The position numbers and the translations under genes are program-made. A DNA stretch of 64,000 bases from Brachybacterium sp. YJGR34 (GTDB lineage Bacteria; Actinomycetota; Actinomycetes; Actinomycetales; Dermabacteraceae), in NCBI RefSeq assembly GCF_003347015.1, contig NZ_PNFB01000007.1, forward strand, positions 1 to 64,000, read 5' to 3'. Below are positions 19,372-26,552 of the stretch, in pieces. The notes beneath the pieces are model-generated. The model was not told where the DNA came from, ran no database searches, and worked only from the letters and a program-made list of their open reading frames with translations. How positions within the stretch are numbered: the stretch's first letter is position 1; every line of letters begins with the position of its first letter.

Positions 19372-20559
19372 ATGCTGAGCATCATTTTCTTTGGCGTGGG
19401 CAACTTGACGGTGTCGAAGCGAACTGCGTTGGGAGAGGTGTTCGATGCGCACCCGGTTCTTCGCCCTGCACGGATCGGCGATGACCCGCCTCGGACTATC
19501 GTCGGTGACAGCATCGTTTCGCATCTCGCAGCACCGAAACTGCCGTTATGGCTGATCGGCGCTCCAAACCGGCAGGAAGAGGAAGCCACCTGGTTCATAG
19601 ATCTGAGCCCCGAATGGCAGGCCGTCGAGGGGCCAGGCGGTGCGAAGCAGGTGGTCCGAGCTACCAGCCGGCTCGCTCTCTTCGTTGGGCCTGAGCGGGC
19701 ACGAGCCGCTGGCGGTCCAGATGGACTGGCAGGGTTCTTTGCAGAGCTTGGCGACGCGCTCGGAGCGAGCTACGGGTGCATCTTCCCCGAGGGTTTCTAC
19801 GACAAGCTCGACGCGTGGTACCCCGACGTTCAATGCCGACCAGACCCCCGCGAGGGTCTGGGCAGCGTGTACTGGTTGCAGTACTTCGGTCCCGCGTTCG
19901 CTGATCGCTATCCCGGGTTACGGGACTTGCCCTTAACCATGACCACTGCCCGGGGCGCCACGGTCTACCGAGCCACCGACCGTCCCGAGCACACGCTGAA
20001 GCCTGATGGGGGGCCACTGGAGGGCGACTGGAGGGAACCGCTAGTGTCCGTCCTCGGAGAGAAGCCGTTCCATTTCGACTCGTCGGAGAATGCAGCGCTT
20101 CCCAGCGACGAGGAGCACGCCTCGCATGACCCGAACTCCGAGTCTGCCCCCGTCGACCTCCTTGAGCGGCTCGACCGAGAGGCCCGAGAACGAGATGAGA
20201 GAAGGGCAAGAGAGTACACCAGGGCACATGATCGCCGCCTTCAACTCGAGCGCCGCCGGGTGCCACCAGCGGAGGTCGACACGTCGCAGGAATGGTCGAC
20301 AAACTTCGACAGCGACCAGATCCAGAGATTCTGGAAAGCCCTTCGATCCTGTCTTGCACCCGACATCACCGGGCCATACGCGGGCGCCTTGAGCCGGGAG
20401 ATGGCGAACGCGCCGCGGGAAAGTACGGGCAAGGTTCTTCTCGGCTCAGCGCACGGAGCGTTCGTTCTGTCCTGGTGGGCCGAGGACGAGGAGAGCCTGA
20501 CCGTCGCGGTCCATGGCCCCCGCGCCGTGATTCGGTGCTTCGAAAGAGCGGTGGACTAG
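19372..20559 (+). CDS. Large hypothetical protein
   Basis: This is a 395-aa soluble protein. It starts MLSIIFFGVGNLTVSKRT and has a well-formed middle with aromatic-rich motifs (PLWLIGAPNRQEEEATWFID, VYWLQYFGPAFADRYPGL). A charged, arginine/glutamate-rich linker of about 50 residues near position 270 may form a coiled coil, and a C-terminal domain ends HGPRAVIRCFERAVD. The composition argues for a real gene. I do not recognise the family with confidence; the YFGPAFADRYPGL region is reminiscent of polymorphic-toxin immunity proteins, but this is only a resemblance. The frame extends 24 codons upstream. It lies between repeats B and C. Confidence 0.65.
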   Translation: MLSIIFFGVGNLTVSKRTALGEVFDAHPVLRPARIGDDPPRTIVGDSIVSHLAAPKLPLWLIGAPNRQEEEATWFIDLSPEWQAVEGPGGAKQVVRATSRLALFVGPERARAAGGPDGLAGFFAELGDALGASYGCIFPEGFYDKLDAWYPDVQCRPDPREGLGSVYWLQYFGPAFADRYPGLRDLPLTMTTARGATVYRATDRPEHTLKPDGGPLEGDWREPLVSVLGEKPFHFDSSENAALPSDEEHASHDPNSESAPVDLLERLDREARERDERRAREYTRAHDRRLQLERRRVPPAEVDTSQEWSTNFDSDQIQRFWKALRSCLAPDITGPYAGALSREMANAPRESTGKVLLGSAHGAFVLSWWAEDEESLTVAVHGPRAVIRCFERAVD

Positions 20560-20639
20560 ACCCAGCCGAGCAAGAGCCGCCGGCGTCGGGGTGCGGGTTG
20601 CGCCACCCACTTGCATGCAGGGAGCATCCCCGCCGTTCC

Positions 20640-20795
20640 TTTGGGGTGTACCCCACGGCACAGAAGTGTCATGAAACTGCCGTTTCGAACCCTGTGGGAC
20701 GGGGGACCCTACGGTGCCGTAGCTGTCACGCAGGGTGGCACTCAAGGTGACAGATGTGTCCGGTTGAGGTGTCACCAACTCGTGCAGCAGTCCCA
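20640..20795 (+). repeat. Dispersed ~150-bp repeat, copy C
   Basis: This is the best preserved copy. It opens with the near-palindrome TGGGGTGTACCCCA (20642-20655), followed by CAGAAGTGTCATGAAAC, and ends CGTGCAGCAGTCCCA. Copies B and C enclose 18-20.6 kb as direct repeats. The opening palindrome recurs at 22418-22431 beside the broken resolvase, suggesting that these are non-autonomous mobile units or transposon ends. Confidence 0.8.
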
Positions 20796-20817
20796 ACGCT
20801 CGGCTTCGATCTCGAGG

Positions 20818-21330
20818 TTAAGTGAGGTCACGGCCATAGACATGCATGACAACAGGGCTTCCGTCTTCCAACGTCTCGGTGGTGATGTGCACGTCCCGGA
20901 GGTGCACGAATCCCGCCTTCTCCGCAACACGTGACGAGGCAGCGTTGCGGGCGTCTGTGCGGATCACTGCCCGCTTGCCGACAGCCCTCTCCTGGATCGT
21001 CGCGCAGATCAGTTCAACAGCGCGGGCAGCCACGCCGCGACCGCGAACCGAAGGGGCGACGCCGTAGGCGATGTTCACGTCCCCGGGCTCCAGGCCATCG
21101 GTGACGTCCGGGTCGAAGTCGATCGTGCCCACGAAGGTCCCGTCGAGCCAGATCCCGAAGACCCGTTTGGGCTTGCCCCGCTCGGCATCGCGCGCGAGCT
21201 GCGCGATGAACTCCGTGGTCCCCTCGACCGTGCTCTTCGCTTCGCTGAGCCATCGCACCGTCTGCTCATCCTCGGCCTCGACAATCGCTCGGGCGTCCTC
21301 GAGGCGGAGAGGTTCGATGGAGACCTGCAT
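20818..21330 (-). CDS. GNAT acetyltransferase, RimJ/RimL-like
   Basis: This 170-aa protein has the RimJ/RimL layout: IEPLRLEDARAIVEAEDEQT at the start, VFGIWLDGTFVGTIDFD, then the acetyl-CoA loop in YGVAPSVRGRGVAARAVEL and the C-terminal RNAASSRVAEKAGFVHL. Members acetylate ribosomal protein N-termini, amino acids or antibiotics; the target here is not predictable. The ATG has TACGGT 6 bases upstream and no ribosome site. An in-frame ATG 16 codons upstream is less likely for the same reason. The stop lies only 22 bases from repeat copy C. Confidence 0.87.
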   Translation of the reverse strand: MQVSIEPLRLEDARAIVEAEDEQTVRWLSEAKSTVEGTTEFIAQLARDAERGKPKRVFGIWLDGTFVGTIDFDPDVTDGLEPGDVNIAYGVAPSVRGRGVAARAVELICATIQERAVGKRAVIRTDARNAASSRVAEKAGFVHLRDVHITTETLEDGSPVVMHVYGRDLT

Positions 21331-21499
21331 AGGAGAACCGTATGCCGAGCGCGCCGCACAGTGCGAGGTCATTTTCATGCTTCAGCGGGCAGGCGCGAGG
21401 AGACAGGCCGAATGCTCTGCGTCGAACTGTCCCGCAGTGGCCGTCTCACAAACGGTCCGCTCAAACGGTCGCTTCCAGACCAGGACGTCCTCTCGGCGC

Positions 21500-21871
21500 T
21501 CACTGCTGCGGTCCCGGTTCGGAAATGAAGAACATGGGAAGAATGTTGGCCGAGATTTCTGTAAGCATGATGACCAGGAACGTCGCCCCGATCGTTGTGC
21601 CGGCGACCGCCCAAGCTCGCGTCTTGTCACGATGGAGGAGGCCAGCGATGCCGAGCACGATGGCAAAGACAGCGCAGATACACCCCGGAGCGGGAGCCAA
21701 GAGGCTGGTCCAGTCAAACCACGGATGATCGGTCTCGCTCTCCGTGGCAGATAGGTGCCCCACGAGAATCCGTGCGATCGCCCAGAGCGCGACCGCGAGC
21801 ACGCCTGCAGCAGCTGAGTAGCGAGCTAGGTCATCGGCTCTCGCAGCAGTCTTGGGTTTCGTCCTACTCAT
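21500..21871 (-). CDS. Small membrane protein, three or four helices
   Basis: This 123-aa protein has a basic N-terminus (MSRTKPKTAAR) and hydrophobic segments around residues 20-38 (AAGVLAVALWAIARILVG), 55-75 (CICAVFAIVLGIAGLL) and 85-112 (AWAVAGTTIGATFLVIML). The pattern resembles DUF4190-type and similar small actinobacterial membrane proteins. The ATG is preceded by TAGCGT at 6 bases, a leaderless arrangement. No function can be assigned. Neighbours on the same strand are a GNAT and a ParB-like gene, each with its own promoter. Confidence 0.6.
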   Translation of the reverse strand: MSRTKPKTAARADDLARYSAAAGVLAVALWAIARILVGHLSATESETDHPWFDWTSLLAPAPGCICAVFAIVLGIAGLLHRDKTRAWAVAGTTIGATFLVIMLTEISANILPMFFISEPGPQQ

Positions 21872-21927
21872 CTGGCCACGCTACTGCCCCACGAGAACAT
21901 GGCTGCACCGCAAACGGTCCGATTCGA

Positions 21928-22353
21928 CTACTCCTGGACCGGCACAGCGACGGCGTCGAACGAGTCAGCCTTTTGCACCCGCAGTCGGAGTGTTGAGCGC
22001 CCTTCAACCAGGGCTTTCAGCAGCCGGTGCACACCATCAAGGATGATCAGACGTCGCTCCGCCCCTACGTATGTGTCGAGCGGGTAGCGAAGGTCGGCAG
22101 CGAGGGTTCGCGCCCATTGCTCGGGATGCACACTCGGCTCGGATGCCACCTCGGCGGGGGACACCTGAAAAGGGCGCCCACCCGCTGCCCAGAACGGCAA
22201 GTACAGGTGCCACTCCAGCGTGGAGATGGACACTTCCCGTTCGGGCAACGACAGGGCGTGCAGTCGGTCCAGATCCCAGTGGGAGTCGAGGATCACCCCG
22301 TCCAGGCTCGCAGGACGCTCAGCGAGCAGAGGGAAGGGCCGACGCTGCACCAT
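21928..22353 (-). CDS. ParB-like/sulfiredoxin-fold protein
   Basis: This 141-aa protein has the short ParB-like nuclease or sulfiredoxin pattern: a leader with SHWDLDRLHAL, the stretch WHLYLPFWAAGG, then PLDTYVGAERRLIILDGVHR and LLKALVEGRSTLRLRV. The LDGVHRL motif corresponds to the conserved D-G-x-H-R nucleotide-binding motif of the fold. It is not a chromosome-partition ParB; stand-alone members are often linked to antibiotic or phage modules. The ATG has TACCCT 7 bases upstream. The frame extends 45 codons further, but that part runs through the transposon-like palindrome at 22418. Its partner is unknown. Confidence 0.7.
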   Translation of the reverse strand: MVQRRPFPLLAERPASLDGVILDSHWDLDRLHALSLPEREVSISTLEWHLYLPFWAAGGRPFQVSPAEVASEPSVHPEQWARTLAADLRYPLDTYVGAERRLIILDGVHRLLKALVEGRSTLRLRVQKADSFDAVAVPVQE

Positions 22354-22417
22354 GGCGCCGAGGGTAAGGCGCGCTGCGCCTAAAACGGTCGTTTGCGGCA
22401 CGGCATTTTCGTTCCAA

Positions 22418-22500
22418 TGGGGTATACCCCAAAGTGACACTCTCGGTTCGAGGACGTCGCGGTTCCCACTAGGGTCCTCGACGCGCATTTAGTGACACAT
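22418..22500 (+). repeat. TGGGGTATACCCCA palindrome and resolvase-site-like region
   Basis: A perfect 14-bp palindrome (22418-22431) matches the opening of repeat copy C. After it comes CGAGGAC paired with GTCCTCG at some distance and then GTGACACATCTGTG, related to a motif inside copies B and C. On its left lies AAACGGTCGTTTGCGG. The location directly before a serine resolvase remnant fits a transposon end or a res site. Confidence 0.5.
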
Positions 22501-22554
22501 CTGTGCACTTCTCGTGGCCGACGACCTCTGCGGGACATTCTTGTCCCACGCATA

Positions 22555-22963
22555 CCACACAGTACGTCGCCTATGTCCGAGTCTCCTCTGCCGGCCAGAA
22601 CCTCGACCGTCAGTTGGAGACCGTCGGAGAGGTGAACAAGGCAACCCGCGAGTATCAGTCCGCTGCCATTACCTTCGGCCGGCCTGAGCTGCTCGAGGCC
22701 TTGGGCGTCGTGCGAGGGTGACACCGTCGTCGCCTCCTCCCTCGACCGCCACGCACGCTCACTCCGCGACATGATCCGGGAGCGCCTTGCGACGGGGGCA
22801 CGGCGATCGCCGAGCGCGTTCCGGGCAAATAGCGCGGGCGCAAGCGTCGCCTGAGCGACGATCAGATCCTTGAGGTCCGCACCGCTGCCGTCGCAGGCAT
22901 CCACTAAGCGCATATCGTCGGTGTATTCAGCATCAGCCGGAGTACGCTGTACCATGACGCTAC
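22555..22963 (+). pseudogene. Serine resolvase (Tn3-type) remnant
   Basis: The first part reads QYVAYVRVSSAGQNLDRQLE, the catalytic N-terminus of a serine recombinase with its SxxxQ signature and active-site serine. After RPELLEALGVVR a frameshift moves coding to another frame (EGDTVVASSLDRHARSLRDM, the conserved D-R-x-x-R helix). A further shift is followed by GRKRRLSDDQILEV, a stop, and a final HTH reading AHIVGVFSISRSTLYHD. All parts of a ~190-aa resolvase are recognisable but in three pieces, so it is inactive. It marks a decayed Tn3-family transposon; no transposase remains nearby. Confidence 0.75.
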
Positions 22964-23109
22964 ATGGCCCAGCCCGCGCCGTCGGAAGCCGAGATGCCCA
23001 GAACTCCTTCCCTCGTGCCACAGGACCCAGAGTGAGCTGGGGCCGGCCCCCGCCCTCGATGGCGTGAATAATGATGCGGCCCCGGCCCACCCCCTCCAGA
23101 CTGGCGGCC

Positions 23110-23976
23110 ATGGTCGATATCACCCCTGAGCTCGTGCGCACTCTGGTCGCCGAGCAGTTCCCCGAGTGGCACGACCTCCCCGTGCGGCCCGTAGCCCGTC
23201 AGGGTTGGGACAACCGGACGTTCCGGCTCGGCGACGAGCTGGTCGTGCGGCTGCCCAGCGCGGAGGGGTACGTCGCCGCCGTGGCCAAGGAAGATCAGTA
23301 CCTTCCTCGCCTGGCCGAGCATCTCCCGCTCGCGGTGCCAACGCCCGTCGCCACTGGTCAGCCCGCGACGGACTACCCGTTCCCGTGGTCGGTGCGGCGC
23401 TGGCTGCCCGGCGTGACCGTCGAGGAAGCGACTGACATCGACCGACCCCGGCTCGCGCGTGATCTCGGCACCTTCCTGGTAGCCCTTCGCCACGCGCCGA
23501 CCAGGCCGGGACCGGCCGCCGGCGCCCACTCCCATTACCGCGGCTGCCACCCCAGCGTCTACGGCCATGAGGTCGAGCAGGCTCTGGAGCGGTTCGGAGA
23601 CGCCGTGGACGCAGCGTCCTGCCGGCGCGTCTGGGCGGAGGCGGTGCGCTCCGCCTGGTCGGACACCCCGGCGTGGTGCCACGGTGACATCGCTGTGGGA
23701 AACCTGCTCACCACCGATGGTGCACTGTCCGCGGTCATCGACTTCGGAGGCTGCTGCGTCGGTGACCCGGCGTGCGACCTCGTGATGGCCTGGACGTACT
23801 TCACGGCCGAAGAGCGCGCTGCCTTCCGCGAGGCTGTCGGGCTGTCGGCCGACACCTGGCGGCGTGCCCGCGGCTGGGCGCTGTGGAAAGAGCTGGTGAC
23901 CATGCCAAAGCCGTCCGGCTCCAGCTCGGAGACCCACGTCCTCACCGGGGTTCTTGCCGACCCCGTGGCGGGCTGA
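23110..23976 (+). CDS. Aminoglycoside phosphotransferase-family kinase
   Basis: This 288-aa protein has the kinase-like fold of APH enzymes. The N-terminal lobe shows QGWDNRTFRLGDELVVRLP, the hinge is about residue 100 (VRRWLPG), and the catalytic loop is WCHGDIAVGNLL with the metal motif VIDFGGCCVGDP. These match the Brenner motif HxDxxxxN and the DxD/DFG-like motif. Proteins of this branch phosphorylate aminoglycosides, homoserine, choline or unknown small molecules. The ATG is chosen because CAGACT lies 7 bases upstream; a longer frame starts at 23071. Its place beside a broken resolvase suggests arrival by transposition. Actual antibiotic resistance is not shown. Confidence 0.87.
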   Translation: MVDITPELVRTLVAEQFPEWHDLPVRPVARQGWDNRTFRLGDELVVRLPSAEGYVAAVAKEDQYLPRLAEHLPLAVPTPVATGQPATDYPFPWSVRRWLPGVTVEEATDIDRPRLARDLGTFLVALRHAPTRPGPAAGAHSHYRGCHPSVYGHEVEQALERFGDAVDAASCRRVWAEAVRSAWSDTPAWCHGDIAVGNLLTTDGALSAVIDFGGCCVGDPACDLVMAWTYFTAEERAAFREAVGLSADTWRRARGWALWKELVTMPKPSGSSSETHVLTGVLADPVAG

Positions 23977-24190
23977 TCTGCGCACGCGGCATGTGCCCGC
24001 AGGTCCCGCGTCCGAGTCATCGATTCTGGCTGCAGCGACGGGAAGCCATGGTGCGGACTGGCCTCCCGTTGCAGCACACTCGGCATGACCTGCCGCGCTG
24101 GAGCCAGCCTGAGAGCATCCATCCAATGGTTCAACCGCCCCATTCAGAGACACTCCACAGGGCCGACCCCGAGACAGGGATACTTCGTCC

Positions 24191-24736
24191 ATGGACTCTC
24201 GTGTGCGTCTCGACCCCGTCTCCCTGCCGCATGATCGCGAGGCGATCGTCGATTTCCTCAGCTCGCAGCACTTCCCCTTCCACGGCCAGCCCCGGCCCAC
24301 GCGCGCCCAGGCGGAGCGGAGGATCGCGGACGGCATCTTCGATCCCCCGGAGCACCAGGCCTTCTGGGTGATCGCGCACGGTGAGCGTTCGGGCCTCGCC
24401 GTCCTCGACGACCTGCGCGACGACACCGTGCTGTTCGACCTGCGTCTGGCGGAGACCGCCCGTGGCCAGGGGCTCGGGGCGCCCGTGCTCCGCGTCCTCG
24501 CCGATGTGCTCTTCGCGCAGTACCCCCACGTGCGACGGTTCGAGGGCCGGACCCGCGCCGACAACATCGCCATGCGCCGCACCTTCCGGCGGGCGGGCTG
24601 GGTGCAGGAGGCGCACTACCGCGAGGGGTGGTCCGTGGCGGGGGACGAGCCGGTGGATTCCGTGGGGTACGCGATCCTCCGCCGTGACTGGAGGGACGGC
24701 ACCACCACGCCGGTCCGCTGGGACGACGACGCCTGA
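24191..24736 (+). CDS. GNAT acetyltransferase, RimJ/RimL-like
   Basis: This 181-aa protein shows DLRLAETARGQGLGAPVLRVL, the acetyl-CoA loop of GNAT enzymes, and TRADNIAMRRTFRRAGWV, the C-terminal motif of the RimJ/RimL branch. The N-terminal DREAIVDFLSSQHFPFHG followed by an FWVIAHGE strand is also seen in actinobacterial relatives. The ATG has GATACT 6 bases upstream. Composition returns to the high GC of the core, so the gene may be ancestral to the uvrA-side locus and not part of the acquired block. It converges with the next gene, leaving 7 bases between stops. Confidence 0.88.
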   Translation: MDSRVRLDPVSLPHDREAIVDFLSSQHFPFHGQPRPTRAQAERRIADGIFDPPEHQAFWVIAHGERSGLAVLDDLRDDTVLFDLRLAETARGQGLGAPVLRVLADVLFAQYPHVRRFEGRTRADNIAMRRTFRRAGWVQEAHYREGWSVAGDEPVDSVGYAILRRDWRDGTTTPVRWDDDA

Positions 24737-24743
24737 CCTGGCA

Positions 24744-25826
24744 TCACGATGGGCGCGCGAGTGACGACCCGCCGACGGCGATGCTCCGGGGACGGGGAAT
24801 GTCCATGGCGACCACCGAGAGGTGGAAGGGCGCGGGGACCACACCGCGCCGGCGCCGCAGCAGCTGCCGGGCGAGCATCCGCGGCCAGGACGGCGCGGCC
24901 CGGACCCCCGTGGCGTACAGGACGGTCCTCTCCTGCTCCTCGAGATGGAGGACCCCGGGACCGTAGGTGCCGCGCCCGATCCGCTCGGCGGTCCCCGCCC
25001 GGTCGGTGTCGAGCACCTGCACCGGACGTGACCAGTCCGATCGATCGGCGCTTGCGGTCGCGGAGGTGGTGACCCACAGGCCCTGCGGCGGCACCCCTCC
25101 GGTGCCGTGGATGTCCGCCCCACGGGCGAGGACCATCATCCATCCGCCGGGGATCTGCGTGACCGCGTTGTCGAAGAAGCCCTCGTCCGGCGTGGCGAAC
25201 ACGCGCGGCGGTGACCAGCTCAGGCCATCGGCGCTCTCCACGACGCGCAGCTCGTAGTCGGGACGGTCCCCGGGGCCGATCTCGAAGGGATTGGCCTGGT
25301 ACCACATCACGTAGCGGTCGCCGTCGTGGACCACCAGCGGCTCCAGCGTGCTGAGCCGTGGAGCCACCCCGGAGATGAGCGGACGCTCGAGACGTCGCCA
25401 CCGGCCGTCCCGGAGCTCCAGCACGCCGATGGCGTACCGGCTGTCCGCCCCGTACTGCCGCCGCGAGGAGCGGCCCGTGTAGTAGATCCGGGCCGGACCG
25501 GCGGCGGTCGCAGGGACGAAGGAGGGCGTGTGCATCCCGGCGCCGTCCCAGGAGCCGCGGGGCGGGTCCGGAGCGAGAGCGAGCGCACGCCCCCGAGAAT
25601 CCGCCTGCAGGCGCCACGGCCCGCGGGCGGGATCCGCAGCGGGATCGAGCGCCGCCGCGTACAGCCGGTTGCGGAAGGTCGTGGAGAAGCCGCCGAGGAG
25701 CATGGTCGGCACGCCGTCGATACGGTGGACGTCCGGATCGCCGAGACCCAGGACGCCGGGCGGCATCGGACCGTCCACCATGTCGAAGTGGGTGAACAGC
25801 GAGGGGGTCTGCAGGGGTGCGGGCAT
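24744..25826 (-). CDS. Glycosidase-like beta-propeller protein
   Basis: This 360-aa protein is built of repeated strand motifs typical of five-bladed propellers of the GH43/GH32/GH130 kind: GDPDVHRIDGVPTMLLGG, IYYTGRSSRRQYG, YVMWYQANPFEIG, VVESADGLSWSPPRV and GFFDNAVTQIPGGWMMVLARG. The acidic residues in DPDV and in the tyrosine-rich blades could be catalytic, but I cannot assign the exact family. No signal peptide is seen, so it is probably cytoplasmic. The ATG at 25826 has GGAGG 5 bases upstream; another ATG 12 bases earlier is possible. Confidence 0.7.
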   Translation of the reverse strand: MPAPLQTPSLFTHFDMVDGPMPPGVLGLGDPDVHRIDGVPTMLLGGFSTTFRNRLYAAALDPAADPARGPWRLQADSRGRALALAPDPPRGSWDGAGMHTPSFVPATAAGPARIYYTGRSSRRQYGADSRYAIGVLELRDGRWRRLERPLISGVAPRLSTLEPLVVHDGDRYVMWYQANPFEIGPGDRPDYELRVVESADGLSWSPPRVFATPDEGFFDNAVTQIPGGWMMVLARGADIHGTGGVPPQGLWVTTSATASADRSDWSRPVQVLDTDRAGTAERIGRGTYGPGVLHLEEQERTVLYATGVRAAPSWPRMLARQLLRRRRGVVPAPFHLSVVAMDIPRPRSIAVGGSSLARPS

Positions 25827-25955
25827 CTCGGCCTCCATGGACGTGCGCGCGAGGTCGCGCGGACTCCCCTGCGGATCAGGTAGGTCGAGGCCTCCGAGGC
25901 TACCCGAGAAGGGCGCGCCGGTCGATGGTCGAGGGCAGAGCCCCACCGCCGACGC

Positions 25956-26441
25956 TCACCGACCCGGCGTGCCCGTCCGCCCTGTCGAACCGGTCGGCAG
26001 CTCCGCACGCTCCCAGGAGGCGACCGGTCCCGGGACGAGCCGGAACAGGGGGTGCAGGGCGGGTCCGTCGAGGGCCGTGCTCCGGGCCCATCTCTCCGGG
26101 GAGCGCGCCTCGAGCTTGTCCAGGAGATGGTGCCATTCGAGAGCGATCTGGCCCTCGGTCACCGGGATCGGTGACGGCATCGGGGCCGAGGGGACACGAG
26201 GATCGATCCGGGAGCGGTCGAAGCGGTAGCCCCGGGCGCTCGCCTCCTCGGCGAGGGCGGTGAGATAGGAGCCCATCGCCCCGAGCGGGTCCGGGTGCTC
26301 ACGGAAGCGCTCGAGCTGCGGATGGGCGCGGTACCCGCGCGTGCGCCCGGCGAGCACGGCCTGGGCCAGCAGGGCCTCTCGCCAGCCCCCGGTGAGGCCC
26401 TGCCGGTCGAGGTGCTGAGGATGGAGGGACCAGAGGCGCAT
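25956..26441 (-). CDS. Pyrimidine dimer DNA glycosylase
   Basis: This 161-aa protein begins MRLWSLHPQHLDRQGLTGGWREALLAQ in outline, the signature of the T4 endonuclease V/DenV-type family, in which the N-terminal region and a catalytic glutamate excise cyclobutane dimers. The following RTRGYRAHPQLERF is also conserved. It removes UV-damaged bases, complementing excision repair, and lies between uvrB and uvrA. The C-terminal 40 residues are less conserved. The start is the only ATG that keeps the conserved first residues. It reads toward the glycosidase-like gene. Confidence 0.8.
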   Translation of the reverse strand: MRLWSLHPQHLDRQGLTGGWREALLAQAVLAGRTRGYRAHPQLERFREHPDPLGAMGSYLTALAEEASARGYRFDRSRIDPRVPSAPMPSPIPVTEGQIALEWHHLLDKLEARSPERWARSTALDGPALHPLFRLVPGPVASWERAELPTGSTGRTGTPGR

Positions 26442-26552
26442 GCGCCCATCATCGCGCAGGAGGTGCGCCGCGAGCTGCGGACACGGCGCCGGAGACGACA
26501 GGGCAGGGCGCGCCGCGAGAGGCCGGGACGGAGGACGAAAGCCTCCGCCTCG

